Positions 44,288 to 52,363 of a stretch of 64,000 bases of DNA are shown piece after piece (within the stretch, counting starts at the first letter, position 1; every line of letters begins with the position of its first letter). Location: NCBI RefSeq assembly GCF_016401385.1, contig NZ_JAEACF010000001.1, positions 682,001 to 746,000 of the forward strand, given 5' to 3'. Source of the DNA: Fictibacillus halophilus (GTDB taxonomy: Bacteria; Bacillota; Bacilli; Bacillales; Fictibacillaceae). The position numbers and the translations under genes are program-made. Under the pieces are notes generated by a model. That model was not told the origin of the DNA. It worked only from the letters and a program-made list of their open reading frames with translations, and made no database searches.

Positions 44288-45145
44288 TTGGAGAACTCTG
44301 GACTTATTCTTGAAGGTGGCGGAATGCGCGGAGTATATACGGCAGGGATACTCGATGTTTTTATGGAGAATGACCTTTATTTTCCGTATGTGATCGGTGC
44401 ATCTGCTGGTGCTTGTAATGCTGTATCATACCTATCACGGCAGCATGGAAGAAATCGCACGGTGAATCTAGAATATAGCTCTCATCCTGAATATATTTCA
44501 TATAAGAATTGGTTGTTTAAGAAGAAGGGTTTGTTCGGTATGGACTTTATATTTGATGAACTTCCGAACCGCCTAGTTCCCTTCGATTATGCTGCATTTA
44601 AACAATCAAAAGAACGATTTGTAGTCGTTGTAACAGACGTAAGAACTGGCCAACCCGTTTATTTAAATAAAGAAGATTACGAAGAGATGGAGATCTCAAA
44701 TGTCTTACGTGCATCGTCGTCCATTCCTTTTATCGCCCCAGTGGTCGAACTTGCAGGAGGTCAGATGATGGATGGTGGGATTGCGGATCCTATTCCTGTT
44801 CATAAAGCTTTGAAAGATGGCGTCCAAAAAGGAGTCGTTGTCCTGACTCAGAATCAGGGGTATCGTAAGAAAAAGCCTAAAATGACATGGGTAACGAAAA
44901 AGTTCTATCCTGAATACACAGGTCTCGACGAAAGTTTACGTGGACGCTACATCAAGTATAATGAAACGCTTGATTTTATAGAGAAAGAAGAGAAAAGAGG
45001 CAATCTATTTGTACTTCGTCCCATGGAGAAGATGATAGTTAAAAGAATAGAACGCGACCCTAAACGCCTCGGAGTCCTTTATGAACAAGGAAGAGTAGAT
45101 GCTATCAACCAATTGGAGAACTTAAGAAGTTGGTTATCAGATTAA
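44288..45145 (+). CDS. Patatin-like phospholipase
   Basis: A 285-residue lipid acyl hydrolase of the YjjU/RssA-like patatin group. It has the oxyanion loop G-G-G-M-R-G near residues 10-15, nucleophile Ser in G-A-S-A-G-A near 37-42 and catalytic Asp in D-G-G near residue 162. The TTG at 44288 is chosen because TAGGTGG lies seven bases upstream and the protein then begins just before the first beta strand. Substrate not known. Confidence 0.9.
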   Translation: MENSGLILEGGGMRGVYTAGILDVFMENDLYFPYVIGASAGACNAVSYLSRQHGRNRTVNLEYSSHPEYISYKNWLFKKKGLFGMDFIFDELPNRLVPFDYAAFKQSKERFVVVVTDVRTGQPVYLNKEDYEEMEISNVLRASSSIPFIAPVVELAGGQMMDGGIADPIPVHKALKDGVQKGVVVLTQNQGYRKKKPKMTWVTKKFYPEYTGLDESLRGRYIKYNETLDFIEKEEKRGNLFVLRPMEKMIVKRIERDPKRLGVLYEQGRVDAINQLENLRSWLSD

Positions 45146-45187
45146 ATAAAACCACTCACACGTATCATTTCATGCTGAAAAGAAGAT

Positions 45188-45236
45188 AAGCTTGCTATAG
45201 AAGTCTTGGAACAGATCTCTATAGCAAGCTTTTTTC
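45188..45236. terminator. Bidirectional terminator
   Basis: AAGCTTGCTATAGA (45188-45201) pairs with TCTATAGCAAGCTT (45218-45231), then TTTTC, between convergent genes. Confidence 0.88.
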
Positions 45237-45238
45237 AT

Positions 45239-46207
45239 TTAGTATATCTTCTGAATAACTTGCTCAATATCAGGTTCTTTCATTTGAATATCGATGGGTT
45301 CGCCCCATTGTGTTACGTTTTGAAGTAAGAGGGGTGAAGAAAGCAAAGAGCGGTCATAATCAATTACTAACTTCTCGTCTTCCCATGTCATTCTTTCAAT
45401 TCCTTCTAATTGAATTTCAGTGGTGTTTGGTTTTACGCGATACTGAACCTCCATGACACTTGGCAAGCCAATATTTTTACGCAAATCTTCCAAAGTACCA
45501 TCTAAAACAATCTTTCCGTGATTGATCACAATCACACGGCTACACAACAATTCTATATCATCCATATCGTGTGTGGTTAACAGGATGGTCTTCTTCTCAT
45601 TTTGGTTAAGTTCCTTTAAGAAGGCGCGAATACTTGTTTTGGCATTCACATCTAATCCGATCGTAGGTTCATCTAAAAAAAGGATGTCAGGATCATGAAT
45701 CATGGCTGCAGCGAGGTCTCCGCGCATACGTTGCCCTAGAGAAAGCTTTCTGACAGGGGTATCCATAAACTTACCAATCTGAAGCATATCATCATATAAC
45801 TTCAAAAACTGACGGTACTTCTCATCAGGTACTTTATACATTTCTTTTAAAATATCAAATGAATCACGTAAAGGAAGGTCCCACCAAAGCTGTGTACGTT
45901 GTCCAAATACAATGCCAATCTTTTTGGCTACTTCTTTTCTTTTTTTCTGTGGGCTCAACCCTCCGACTTTGATCTCACCGCTAGTCGGATGAAGAATTCC
46001 GGATAACATTTTGATCGTAGTGGATTTTCCTGCTCCGTTCGGTCCGATGTAACCTACAAATTCTCCTTCTTTAACAGAAAAAGAAATATCATCTACAGCC
46101 TTTACAATATGATGTTTTGTAGAAAGGAGAGAAGTAAACGAACCGATAAAGCCTTTCTTTGTTTCATAGATTTTAAAATGTTTATTTAATTGTTGAGCTT
46201 CAATCAT
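45239..46207 (-). CDS. ABC exporter ATP-binding protein
   Basis: A 322-residue nucleotide-binding subunit. It has Walker A G-P-N-G-A-G-K-S-T near residues 55-63, the signature L-S-L-G-Q-R-M-R-G near 157-165 and Walker B I-L-F-L-D-E-P-T near 175-182. About 80 residues after the core make a regulatory tail. It is third in a minus-strand operon behind two ABC-2 permeases. The set resembles the YbbK/viologen-exporter-type (DUF990) three-gene systems; the substrate is unknown. Confidence 0.92.
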   Translation of the reverse strand: MIEAQQLNKHFKIYETKKGFIGSFTSLLSTKHHIVKAVDDISFSVKEGEFVGYIGPNGAGKSTTIKMLSGILHPTSGEIKVGGLSPQKKRKEVAKKIGIVFGQRTQLWWDLPLRDSFDILKEMYKVPDEKYRQFLKLYDDMLQIGKFMDTPVRKLSLGQRMRGDLAAAMIHDPDILFLDEPTIGLDVNAKTSIRAFLKELNQNEKKTILLTTHDMDDIELLCSRVIVINHGKIVLDGTLEDLRKNIGLPSVMEVQYRVKPNTTEIQLEGIERMTWEDEKLVIDYDRSLLSSPLLLQNVTQWGEPIDIQMKEPDIEQVIQKIY

Positions 46208-46219
46208 ATAAAGTCCTCC

Positions 46220-47005
46220 TCAACTTCCTGTACTATGGTAATGGCGAATTCCAAACTTCCAAAATTTCAATGCAATGAATAGAAAAAGGATCGCAACAAC
46301 AGGTGGTAAAGCTAGATTCCAAAGGTCACCGCCTTTTTTCAAAAGAAACAGAATAGGTGTATAGTTCATGAATCCTACTGGAATGATCGTGAAAAAGATG
46401 ATTTTCAGCCAGCCGGGATAGATGTTCATTGGATAATTGGCTGCATTAAAAGGAGCATATAGAGTAAAGGTTTGAAAATCTTTGATCCTCTGAGTCCAAA
46501 AGGCAATTGTAGCTGTGATCAAACCAAGTGAGAAACAAATAAGTACTCCAGAAAAAATGGTTACCGGTAGATAAATTAACAAAAGAAATAATTCAACGTT
46601 ATTAAGTTTTAAACCGATAATAGAAATAACAAGGATCAAAACACCTTGTATCGTTCCTCCTATTCGGGATAGGTCTAAGTTCTTAGTTAAAAGCAGTGAT
46701 AACGGAGAGACAGGTCGAATTAGAAGACTATCGAATTCACCTTCGACCATGTATCGTTCAAAATTATGTACCTCTACACAAAATACTCTGTACAGCGTAA
46801 TAGCAACAGAAGAGATTCCATAGAGCAAGCCCACTTCATAAAGGTTCCAACCTTTGACATCGTCAAAGCGCTGCAGGATAGCTGCGAGCAGCACAAAATC
46901 TACCGCCATGATCAAACCGTATGATAAGGAGGATACAAGAAAGTTCATCTTATACTGCATACGCGAACGCAAACTTCCTGATAATAGTTTCAGATAAAGG
47001 TTCAT
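46220..47005 (-). CDS. ABC-2 family (DUF990-type) exporter permease
   Basis: A 261-residue permease with about six membrane helices. It carries the DUF990-type loop F-E-R-Y-M-V-E-G-E-F-D-S-L-L-I-R-P-V-S-P-L, a conserved feature of this ABC-2 group. It lies 12 bp before the ATPase gene start and 3 bp after the first permease gene, so all three are one operon. The substrate cannot be told. Confidence 0.88.
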   Translation of the reverse strand: MNLYLKLLSGSLRSRMQYKMNFLVSSLSYGLIMAVDFVLLAAILQRFDDVKGWNLYEVGLLYGISSVAITLYRVFCVEVHNFERYMVEGEFDSLLIRPVSPLSLLLTKNLDLSRIGGTIQGVLILVISIIGLKLNNVELFLLLIYLPVTIFSGVLICFSLGLITATIAFWTQRIKDFQTFTLYAPFNAANYPMNIYPGWLKIIFFTIIPVGFMNYTPILFLLKKGGDLWNLALPPVVAILFLFIALKFWKFGIRHYHSTGS

Positions 47006-47008
47006 GAC

Positions 47009-47788
47009 TTATCCTCCTTGAATTTCTAACTTATGGCGAGCCTTCTCAGTTAGCCATAGATTGAAGCTTGTTAATACCACGACCCAAATCAGCTGGATAA
47101 GAATAACCTCACTCGAAACTTTCTCAAGAAATATCATGACAGGGTAATAGATGGCTCCTGCAAAAGGCAAATAGGGTGTGATAGTAGATAGGGGAGCTGG
47201 AAGTAGATCAATAGGGACAAGCTGTCCTCCAAGTCCAACCAATAATGTGAAATTCACAAAATGTGCCCAGTTGATCTCAGTCGTCCAGCAAGCACTTAAT
47301 CCTACTAGATAATGCAAGTTAATAGAAATAATCATGGCAAACAGAATTGAAATACATAAGAAAAAATAGGTCGGAATGTATTGAGGAACATAAAAGCCTA
47401 CCGTTAACGAAAAAGCAAGCCCAATAGGAAGAGAGCGAAAGAACAAGTTATACAATAGTCGTCCAGCTTCTTGAGAGGTAACATATAGAAAGAAGTTTGT
47501 TGGTCTTGCGAGTTCTAAAGAGATTGCACCATTTCTTACACCGTTTTGAATATTGAGTCCTGCCGTTAAGAAACCGGATAACCAGAGGATGCACTGTACA
47601 GCCGCAATGTAAAAGGTCATATCTAGGGCACTGTAGGGACTTTCATTCTCTTTTCCTTGCAGCACACCGACCCATATTGCAATAAAAACAAACCCGAAGA
47701 TTGCACTCGCCGCATTATTAATCAGATGTGCCACTTTGTATTGCATGTTACGCATAAAGCTTTTTTGTAAAAGAATCCAATAAACCAT
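47009..47788 (-). CDS. ABC-2 family exporter permease (first gene of the operon)
   Basis: A 259-residue permease with about six helices and the related loop I-Q-N-G-V-R-N-G-A-I-S-L-E-L-A-R-P-T-N-F. It pairs with the next gene to form a heterodimeric membrane channel driven by the ATPase at 45239. AAGGGGG precedes the ATG. The divergent EAL-domain gene starts 95 bp away. Confidence 0.88.
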   Translation of the reverse strand: MVYWILLQKSFMRNMQYKVAHLINNAASAIFGFVFIAIWVGVLQGKENESPYSALDMTFYIAAVQCILWLSGFLTAGLNIQNGVRNGAISLELARPTNFFLYVTSQEAGRLLYNLFFRSLPIGLAFSLTVGFYVPQYIPTYFFLCISILFAMIISINLHYLVGLSACWTTEINWAHFVNFTLLVGLGGQLVPIDLLPAPLSTITPYLPFAGAIYYPVMIFLEKVSSEVILIQLIWVVVLTSFNLWLTEKARHKLEIQGG

Positions 47789-47882
47789 AAGTCCCCCTTT
47801 ATGAAGTTTTCATTTTTTAGCGCAGAATTATAAAATAGCAAATTTTACAAAAGTTTGCAATTCTTTTTTGGAGGTAATTAAT

Positions 47883-48938
47883 ATGTCATGTTCACAATGT
47901 CGTCCAACAGGAGATTTTCCGGAAAGTGGCTTTATTCATATCCGTACCGATCATCCCGTCCTTGTGGAAAGTTTGATGAATTTATTTAAAGAGCATGGTT
48001 TAGAAGGCATTCATTCTGGAAATGTTGCATCAGCAAAATATAGCAATCTTATAGAACTGCAAGATTTCATGGAGAAGGCACTTGAAACCTTTAACGACAT
48101 TGCTGTGGGATCGTATAATTGTTCCGTTACTTCGACATTGGAAGAAATAAGTGTTTTCACACCTTGGATTTCTTTTCAGCATTTTTATGAAAGAATGAAG
48201 CATATCGATTTGTATGGAATTATTCAACAGCAGCTTTTTACTACACATTCTCAGCCCATTGTTTCTTTACAGAGCGAAGAAATTTATGGATATGAATTCT
48301 TACTTCGTCCATTGTCAGAGGAAAATGAGTTTAAACCGTATGAACTTTTTCAGTTTGCTGAACGATCGGGTTTACAGGCGTTATTGGACGGAAATGCGAG
48401 GATGACTTCCATTCGTAACAGCTCTGGGGCCGTTGCGCCAGGATTGAAGCGATTCATCAATTTCCTTCCATCATCCATCTATGATCCAAAGCATTGTTTA
48501 GCTACAACATTTAAAGCAGCTGCTGAGGCAGGAGTAGATCCGAACGATCTAGTCTTCGAAGTGGTGGAGACAGAAGAGATCGCAGACATCAATCATTTAA
48601 AAAGCATACTAACAGCTTATCAAGAGCAAGGAATGAAAGTAGCATTAGATGACTTGGGTGCGGGCCATTCAACCCTTTCTGTATTAAAAGAGCTGAAACC
48701 AAACTATGTTAAGATTGACCGTAAAATCATTTCTTTCTGTGATGAAGATTCTTCTAAAGAAGATATGATCCAGCAGATCGTTGAAGTAGCAAAAGAAATA
48801 GGTGCAGTGGTTCTTGCAGAGGGAATTGAAAGAAAAGAAGAAGCGGCCATCGCTTTAAGATGTGGAGTTGAGCTTGCTCAAGGCTACTATTTTGGTCGTC
48901 CAGTTCCAACAGAATCATTAGCTGCAGCAGTCCAATAA
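47883..48938 (+). CDS. EAL-domain c-di-GMP phosphodiesterase-like protein
   Basis: A 351-residue cytoplasmic protein. The first ~110 residues begin with C-S-Q-C and form an uncharacterised domain. The EAL domain (about 115-350) keeps most c-di-GMP hydrolysis residues: E-V-V-E-T-E-E, L-D-D-L-G-A-G (DDFG variant), K-I-D-R, L-A-E-G-I-E and Q-G-Y-Y-F-G-R-P. The opening signature is Y-E-F-L-L-R-P where E-A-L-L-R is usual. It could be active or a c-di-GMP receptor. ATG at 47883 has GGAGG eight bases upstream, so the earlier frame start at 47868 is rejected. Confidence 0.87.
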   Translation: MSCSQCRPTGDFPESGFIHIRTDHPVLVESLMNLFKEHGLEGIHSGNVASAKYSNLIELQDFMEKALETFNDIAVGSYNCSVTSTLEEISVFTPWISFQHFYERMKHIDLYGIIQQQLFTTHSQPIVSLQSEEIYGYEFLLRPLSEENEFKPYELFQFAERSGLQALLDGNARMTSIRNSSGAVAPGLKRFINFLPSSIYDPKHCLATTFKAAAEAGVDPNDLVFEVVETEEIADINHLKSILTAYQEQGMKVALDDLGAGHSTLSVLKELKPNYVKIDRKIISFCDEDSSKEDMIQQIVEVAKEIGAVVLAEGIERKEEAAIALRCGVELAQGYYFGRPVPTESLAAAVQ

Positions 48939-48946
48939 ATTTACGA

Positions 48947-48978
48947 AAACCTTATCAAAAAAAGATAAGGTTTTTTTT
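48947..48978 (+). terminator. Intrinsic terminator
   Basis: AAACCTTATC pairs with GATAAGGTTT around a short A-rich loop, then T run. Confidence 0.85.
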
Positions 48979-49082
48979 AACGAATGACTTGGAATAATAG
49001 TCAACTTCTAGTAATCTATAGGTAGATGCTTTTGTAATATAATTGTAAAATTAACGGGAATATTTCCAAAAGGAGCGGAATG

Positions 49083-51167
49083 ATGGTAACGAAAGCGGAT
49101 CCGGAAAAAAAGAGGAAAAAGTCGCAAGTGCCCTTTCGTTTAAATGTCTTGTTTTTGGTCGTCTTTTTTCTTTTCTCAGTCCTTATTTTGAGGCTAGGTG
49201 TTCTCCAAATTGTAAATGGAGAGGAAAAACGACTAGAGTCTGAAGCAGTTGAAGAAGTTATCGCAAGGAAAGAAGCGCCACGAGGAAAGCTGTTAGATAG
49301 CAACTTCCGTGAGGTGGTAGGGAATGAACCTTTCTTTTCTTTAACATATACGAAAACAGTAGATACAAAAGCAAAAGACACGATGCGGATTGCAGAATGG
49401 CTAGCTGATCGCCTTGGGGTTACCGAAGATCAGATCAAAAAAATCACAGAGCGCGATAAAAAAGACTATTTTATCGCAAAACAAGATGTGACCAAGATGA
49501 TTGAAGAACGTCTTAGCAAGAAAGAAAAGAAACTAAGCGATAAAGATCAATATGTCGCACTCGTCAATAAGATTACAGATGAAGAAATCAAGAGTCTAAC
49601 TGACAAAGATATTAAGATTCTCGCTTATAAACGTGCGATGGATACAGGTTATGCGTATTCAGCACAACGAATCAAAACGAACTTGAACAACGAAGAAGTT
49701 TCCGTTATCTCTGAGAACTTGGGTGACCTTCCTGGGGTAGATATTATGGCGGATTCAAAAAGAATATATCCGTATGGTAGTTCTACCATTTTTGGACAAG
49801 TTAAACAGATTCCTAAATCTAAAACAGACTACTTTATGAGTATGGGTTATGACCGAAGCGATCAAGTGGGAGTCAGTGGTCTTGAAGATCAATACGAGAA
49901 TGTATTACGAGGAACAAAAGAAAAATCAGTTTACCTTACAAATCCAAAAACAGGTGCAACGATAGGTGAACCAAAAACGATTCCTGGTCAACGTGGAAAA
50001 GATATCGTATTAACTTTAGATATGGAGCTGCAATTCCAATTAGAGAAGATTCTTGAGGAAGAAATTTTGCGAGCTAAGCCACTAGGAGGAAATGATCTTC
50101 TAGACTCAGCTTATATCGTTATGATGAATCCTAAGACTGGTGAAATTAAAGGAATCGCAGGGAAAAAGTACGAAGATGGAGAATTTAGTAACGATGCTTA
50201 CGGAGCCTTATTTGATGCTTATGAAATGGGATCAACTGTAAAGGGCGCAACCGTATTGACTGGTCTTCAACAAGGACTGATTCATATGGGTGAAGTTATT
50301 GTGGATAAACCCTTCACAAAAAATAAAATGAATAAGTCTTCATGGAGAACCATGGGGCCAATAACAGACTTACAAGCTTTAATGATGTCTTCTAACGTTT
50401 ATATGTTTAATATCATGGACCGCATGATTGGACCAGAACATTGGACACAAACATACGCTAAAGCTCGTTATTCCTTTAATCAATATGGTTTAGGTGTAAA
50501 AACAGGGATTGACTTTCCAAATGAAGCAATCGGATATGAAGGAAAACCTCCTGAAGGAGAATCAGGTACGTTATATGACTTAGGTATCGGTCAGTTTGAT
50601 ACGTATACAACAATGCAGCTTGTTCAATATGTATCTACCATTGCAAATGATGGATATCGAGTTAAGCCACATCTTGTTCGTGAAATTAGAGAACCAGCAA
50701 CTGATGATAAAAGTCATGGTAAACTCTTAAAACGTTTTGAACCAGAAATTTTAAACAAAATTGATGTTGAACAGAAATACATCGAACGTGTTCAGGATGG
50801 ATTTTGGCAAGTAATGCATGGATCTAAAGGAACTGCTAAAGGTTATTTCGATGACCCTGCAAAATACCATAATCCAGCAGGAAAAACCGGAACTGCTCAG
50901 CGTATCATCAGACACCCGCGTACGGGGAACATTGTAGAAAAACATAATCTTACACTTGTAGGATATGCGCCATTCGAAAATCCTGAGATCGCTTTTGCTG
51001 TAGTGGTTCCTGAAGGTACACCACAGAACGGAAACCAGAAGATCAACAAATACATCGGCCAACGCGCACTCGAAGCATATTGGAATCTAAAAGAAAAATA
51101 TGGTGAAAATGCAGCAACAGTTACCGGTAATTTAGAAAAAGACAGCGAAGATGACTCAGCAGAATAA
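49083..51167 (+). CDS. Class B penicillin-binding protein (PbpA/PbpH-like transpeptidase)
   Basis: A 694-residue membrane-anchored transpeptidase for cell-wall elongation. One N-terminal membrane helix (about 20-42) is followed by the dimerisation/MecA-like region. The transpeptidase domain has nucleophile Ser384 in G-S-T-V-K, S-S-N near 440 and K601-T-G-T-A. The G-L-V-K region and V-P-E-G near the end are usual. ATGs at 49080 and 49083 are both possible after AAAGGAG; I prefer the second for spacing. The terminator overlaps its final codons. Confidence 0.92.
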   Translation: MVTKADPEKKRKKSQVPFRLNVLFLVVFFLFSVLILRLGVLQIVNGEEKRLESEAVEEVIARKEAPRGKLLDSNFREVVGNEPFFSLTYTKTVDTKAKDTMRIAEWLADRLGVTEDQIKKITERDKKDYFIAKQDVTKMIEERLSKKEKKLSDKDQYVALVNKITDEEIKSLTDKDIKILAYKRAMDTGYAYSAQRIKTNLNNEEVSVISENLGDLPGVDIMADSKRIYPYGSSTIFGQVKQIPKSKTDYFMSMGYDRSDQVGVSGLEDQYENVLRGTKEKSVYLTNPKTGATIGEPKTIPGQRGKDIVLTLDMELQFQLEKILEEEILRAKPLGGNDLLDSAYIVMMNPKTGEIKGIAGKKYEDGEFSNDAYGALFDAYEMGSTVKGATVLTGLQQGLIHMGEVIVDKPFTKNKMNKSSWRTMGPITDLQALMMSSNVYMFNIMDRMIGPEHWTQTYAKARYSFNQYGLGVKTGIDFPNEAIGYEGKPPEGESGTLYDLGIGQFDTYTTMQLVQYVSTIANDGYRVKPHLVREIREPATDDKSHGKLLKRFEPEILNKIDVEQKYIERVQDGFWQVMHGSKGTAKGYFDDPAKYHNPAGKTGTAQRIIRHPRTGNIVEKHNLTLVGYAPFENPEIAFAVVVPEGTPQNGNQKINKYIGQRALEAYWNLKEKYGENAATVTGNLEKDSEDDSAE

Positions 51168-51180
51168 TGCTGAGTTTTTC
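51154..51180 (+). terminator. Terminator overlapping the PBP stop codon
   Basis: ACTCAGCA (51154-51161) pairs with TGCTGAGT (51168-51175) around the TAA stop, then TTTTC. Confidence 0.85.
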
Positions 51181-51189
51181 TTTTTTTGT

Positions 51190-51296
51190 TTTGAATTTTT
51201 AAAAGGCTCTTTGTTGCTTTTAAATCTTTTTTATTTACGTCTAAAACAATTGATTAAAGCGAGCAACATGGAGCGGAAATCAACCACTTTCAAGAT
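51190..51296 (+). repeat. Decayed copy of the Bacillaceae-type intergenic repeat seen at 58.5 kb
   Basis: The right end, 51259-51294 (GCGAGCA, TGGAGCGGAA and ACTTTCAA in order), aligns with 58706-58742. The left part (AAAGGCTCTTTGTTGCTTTT) resembles 58418-58450. The middle is deleted. Confidence 0.6.
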
Positions 51297-51317
51297 AATC
51301 AGATTTAAACAAAAGAA

Positions 51318-51340
51318 AAAACCGGCACATGGCCGGTTTT
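51318..51340 (-). terminator. Terminator of the YjcZ gene
   Basis: AAAACCGGC pairs with GCCGGTTTT; on the minus strand it is followed by TTTTTTCTTTT. Confidence 0.82.
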
Positions 51341-51360
51341 CTCCTTCATACTATTGTTTA

Positions 51361-51447
51361 TTAGCAGAAGCAAGCTGCCCCAACAATAATCAATAGAATA
51401 AATAACACTACTACCAATGCAAAAGAATTGCCATAAGAATAACCCAT
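51361..51447 (-). CDS. YjcZ-family sporulation protein (28 residues)
   Basis: A very short gene: M-G-Y-S-Y-G, then a hydrophobic helix with F-A-L-V-V-V-L-F-I-L-L-I-I-V-G, ending A-A-C-F-C. The helix core is the hallmark of the YjcZ/SscA family of tiny spore proteins. The ATG has AAAGGAGG about seven bases upstream. It sits between its own terminator and the copC-type gene. Confidence 0.85.
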   Translation of the reverse strand: MGYSYGNSFALVVVLFILLIIVGAACFC

Positions 51448-51668
51448 CGATTTTTCCTCCTTTAATTCTTGCAATTGTTAATTCCATATATCCTATGCCT
51501 GTTTTCATAATTGAAGTGGGCAGGAGCCCAGATTCCATTAAAATAGGCTGTAAATGTATGTTTGACTATGAAAGTGTCAACGATTTGTAAAGACTGGATA
51601 CTTGTGAAGAACATATATTCTTTGTTTTAATGAAAAGAGAAAGAAAATACGTGACAGGGAGTCAGCTT

Positions 51669-52199
51669 ATGAAAAAATTACTCTTACCATTAATATTATT
51701 ATTTACAATTGTATTCCAAGTGCCTTTATCGGCGTCTGCTCATTCTAAACTCGAAAATTCTACTCCAGCAGAAGGTGAGAAAGTTACAACAGATCTTGAA
51801 GCAGTGGTATTAACGTTTTCAACGAAGATTGAGTCGTTAAGTACAATGACATTAAAAAATGGTAATAAAGAGATGCCTCTTCAGATTAGTGTAGAAGATG
51901 ATCAAATGACTGGGGCAATTACAAACCCACTGAAGAATGGAAACTACACAGTTGCGTATAAGATTATAGGCGCAGATAGTCATGTAATTGAGGGTGAATA
52001 CTCTTTTTCCGTAGATCGTCCTGAACAAGTACCAGAACAGGATACACAAGAGAAACAAGAAAATGAAGATGAAAATGCACTAACGGATCAAGAAAAAAAT
52101 GAGAAGCCTAATAACCCAACTTATTTTGCACCACTAACTATTGGTTTAATTATAGTCATTGCGATTGTGTCATTCTTTGCGTTCAGAAGAAAGCGTTAA
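51669..52199 (+). CDS. CopC-domain membrane-anchored protein
   Basis: A 176-residue extracellular protein. After a signal peptide the mature form starts A-H-S, placing the Cu-ligand His at the N-terminus as in CopC/YobA. The CopC fold (about 25-120) has S-T-P-A-E-G-E and I-G-A-D-S-H-V-I-E-G-E-Y. An acidic spacer and a C-terminal membrane helix with basic end follow. No fused CopD domain is present. ATG at 51669 has AGGGAG eight bases upstream. A role in copper binding is likely from the family. Confidence 0.88.
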   Translation: MKKLLLPLILLFTIVFQVPLSASAHSKLENSTPAEGEKVTTDLEAVVLTFSTKIESLSTMTLKNGNKEMPLQISVEDDQMTGAITNPLKNGNYTVAYKIIGADSHVIEGEYSFSVDRPEQVPEQDTQEKQENEDENALTDQEKNEKPNNPTYFAPLTIGLIIVIAIVSFFAFRRKR

Positions 52200-52202
52200 A
52201 GG

Positions 52203-52233
52203 AAAAGCCTCGAATATATCGGGGCTTTTTTTC
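52203..52233 (+). terminator. Intrinsic terminator
   Basis: AAAAGCCTCG pairs with CGGGGCTTTT with one G-U pair, then TTTTTTC. Confidence 0.82.
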
Positions 52234-52363
52234 GTACTATAGGAAAGGTAACAAAGTGAATTATTTATTTTGTTTTTAGTAAAGATTATGAGCAAATAGA
52301 TAGTTTTTTCTAACTATTCTGTTATATGATGTATATTGTCTTTTAATTTTTATAAGGGAGAAG

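Noticed and set aside
51305..51538. Minus-strand 77-residue ORF overlapping the YjcZ gene
   Set aside because: It runs in another frame over the terminator and YjcZ gene and has no family features.
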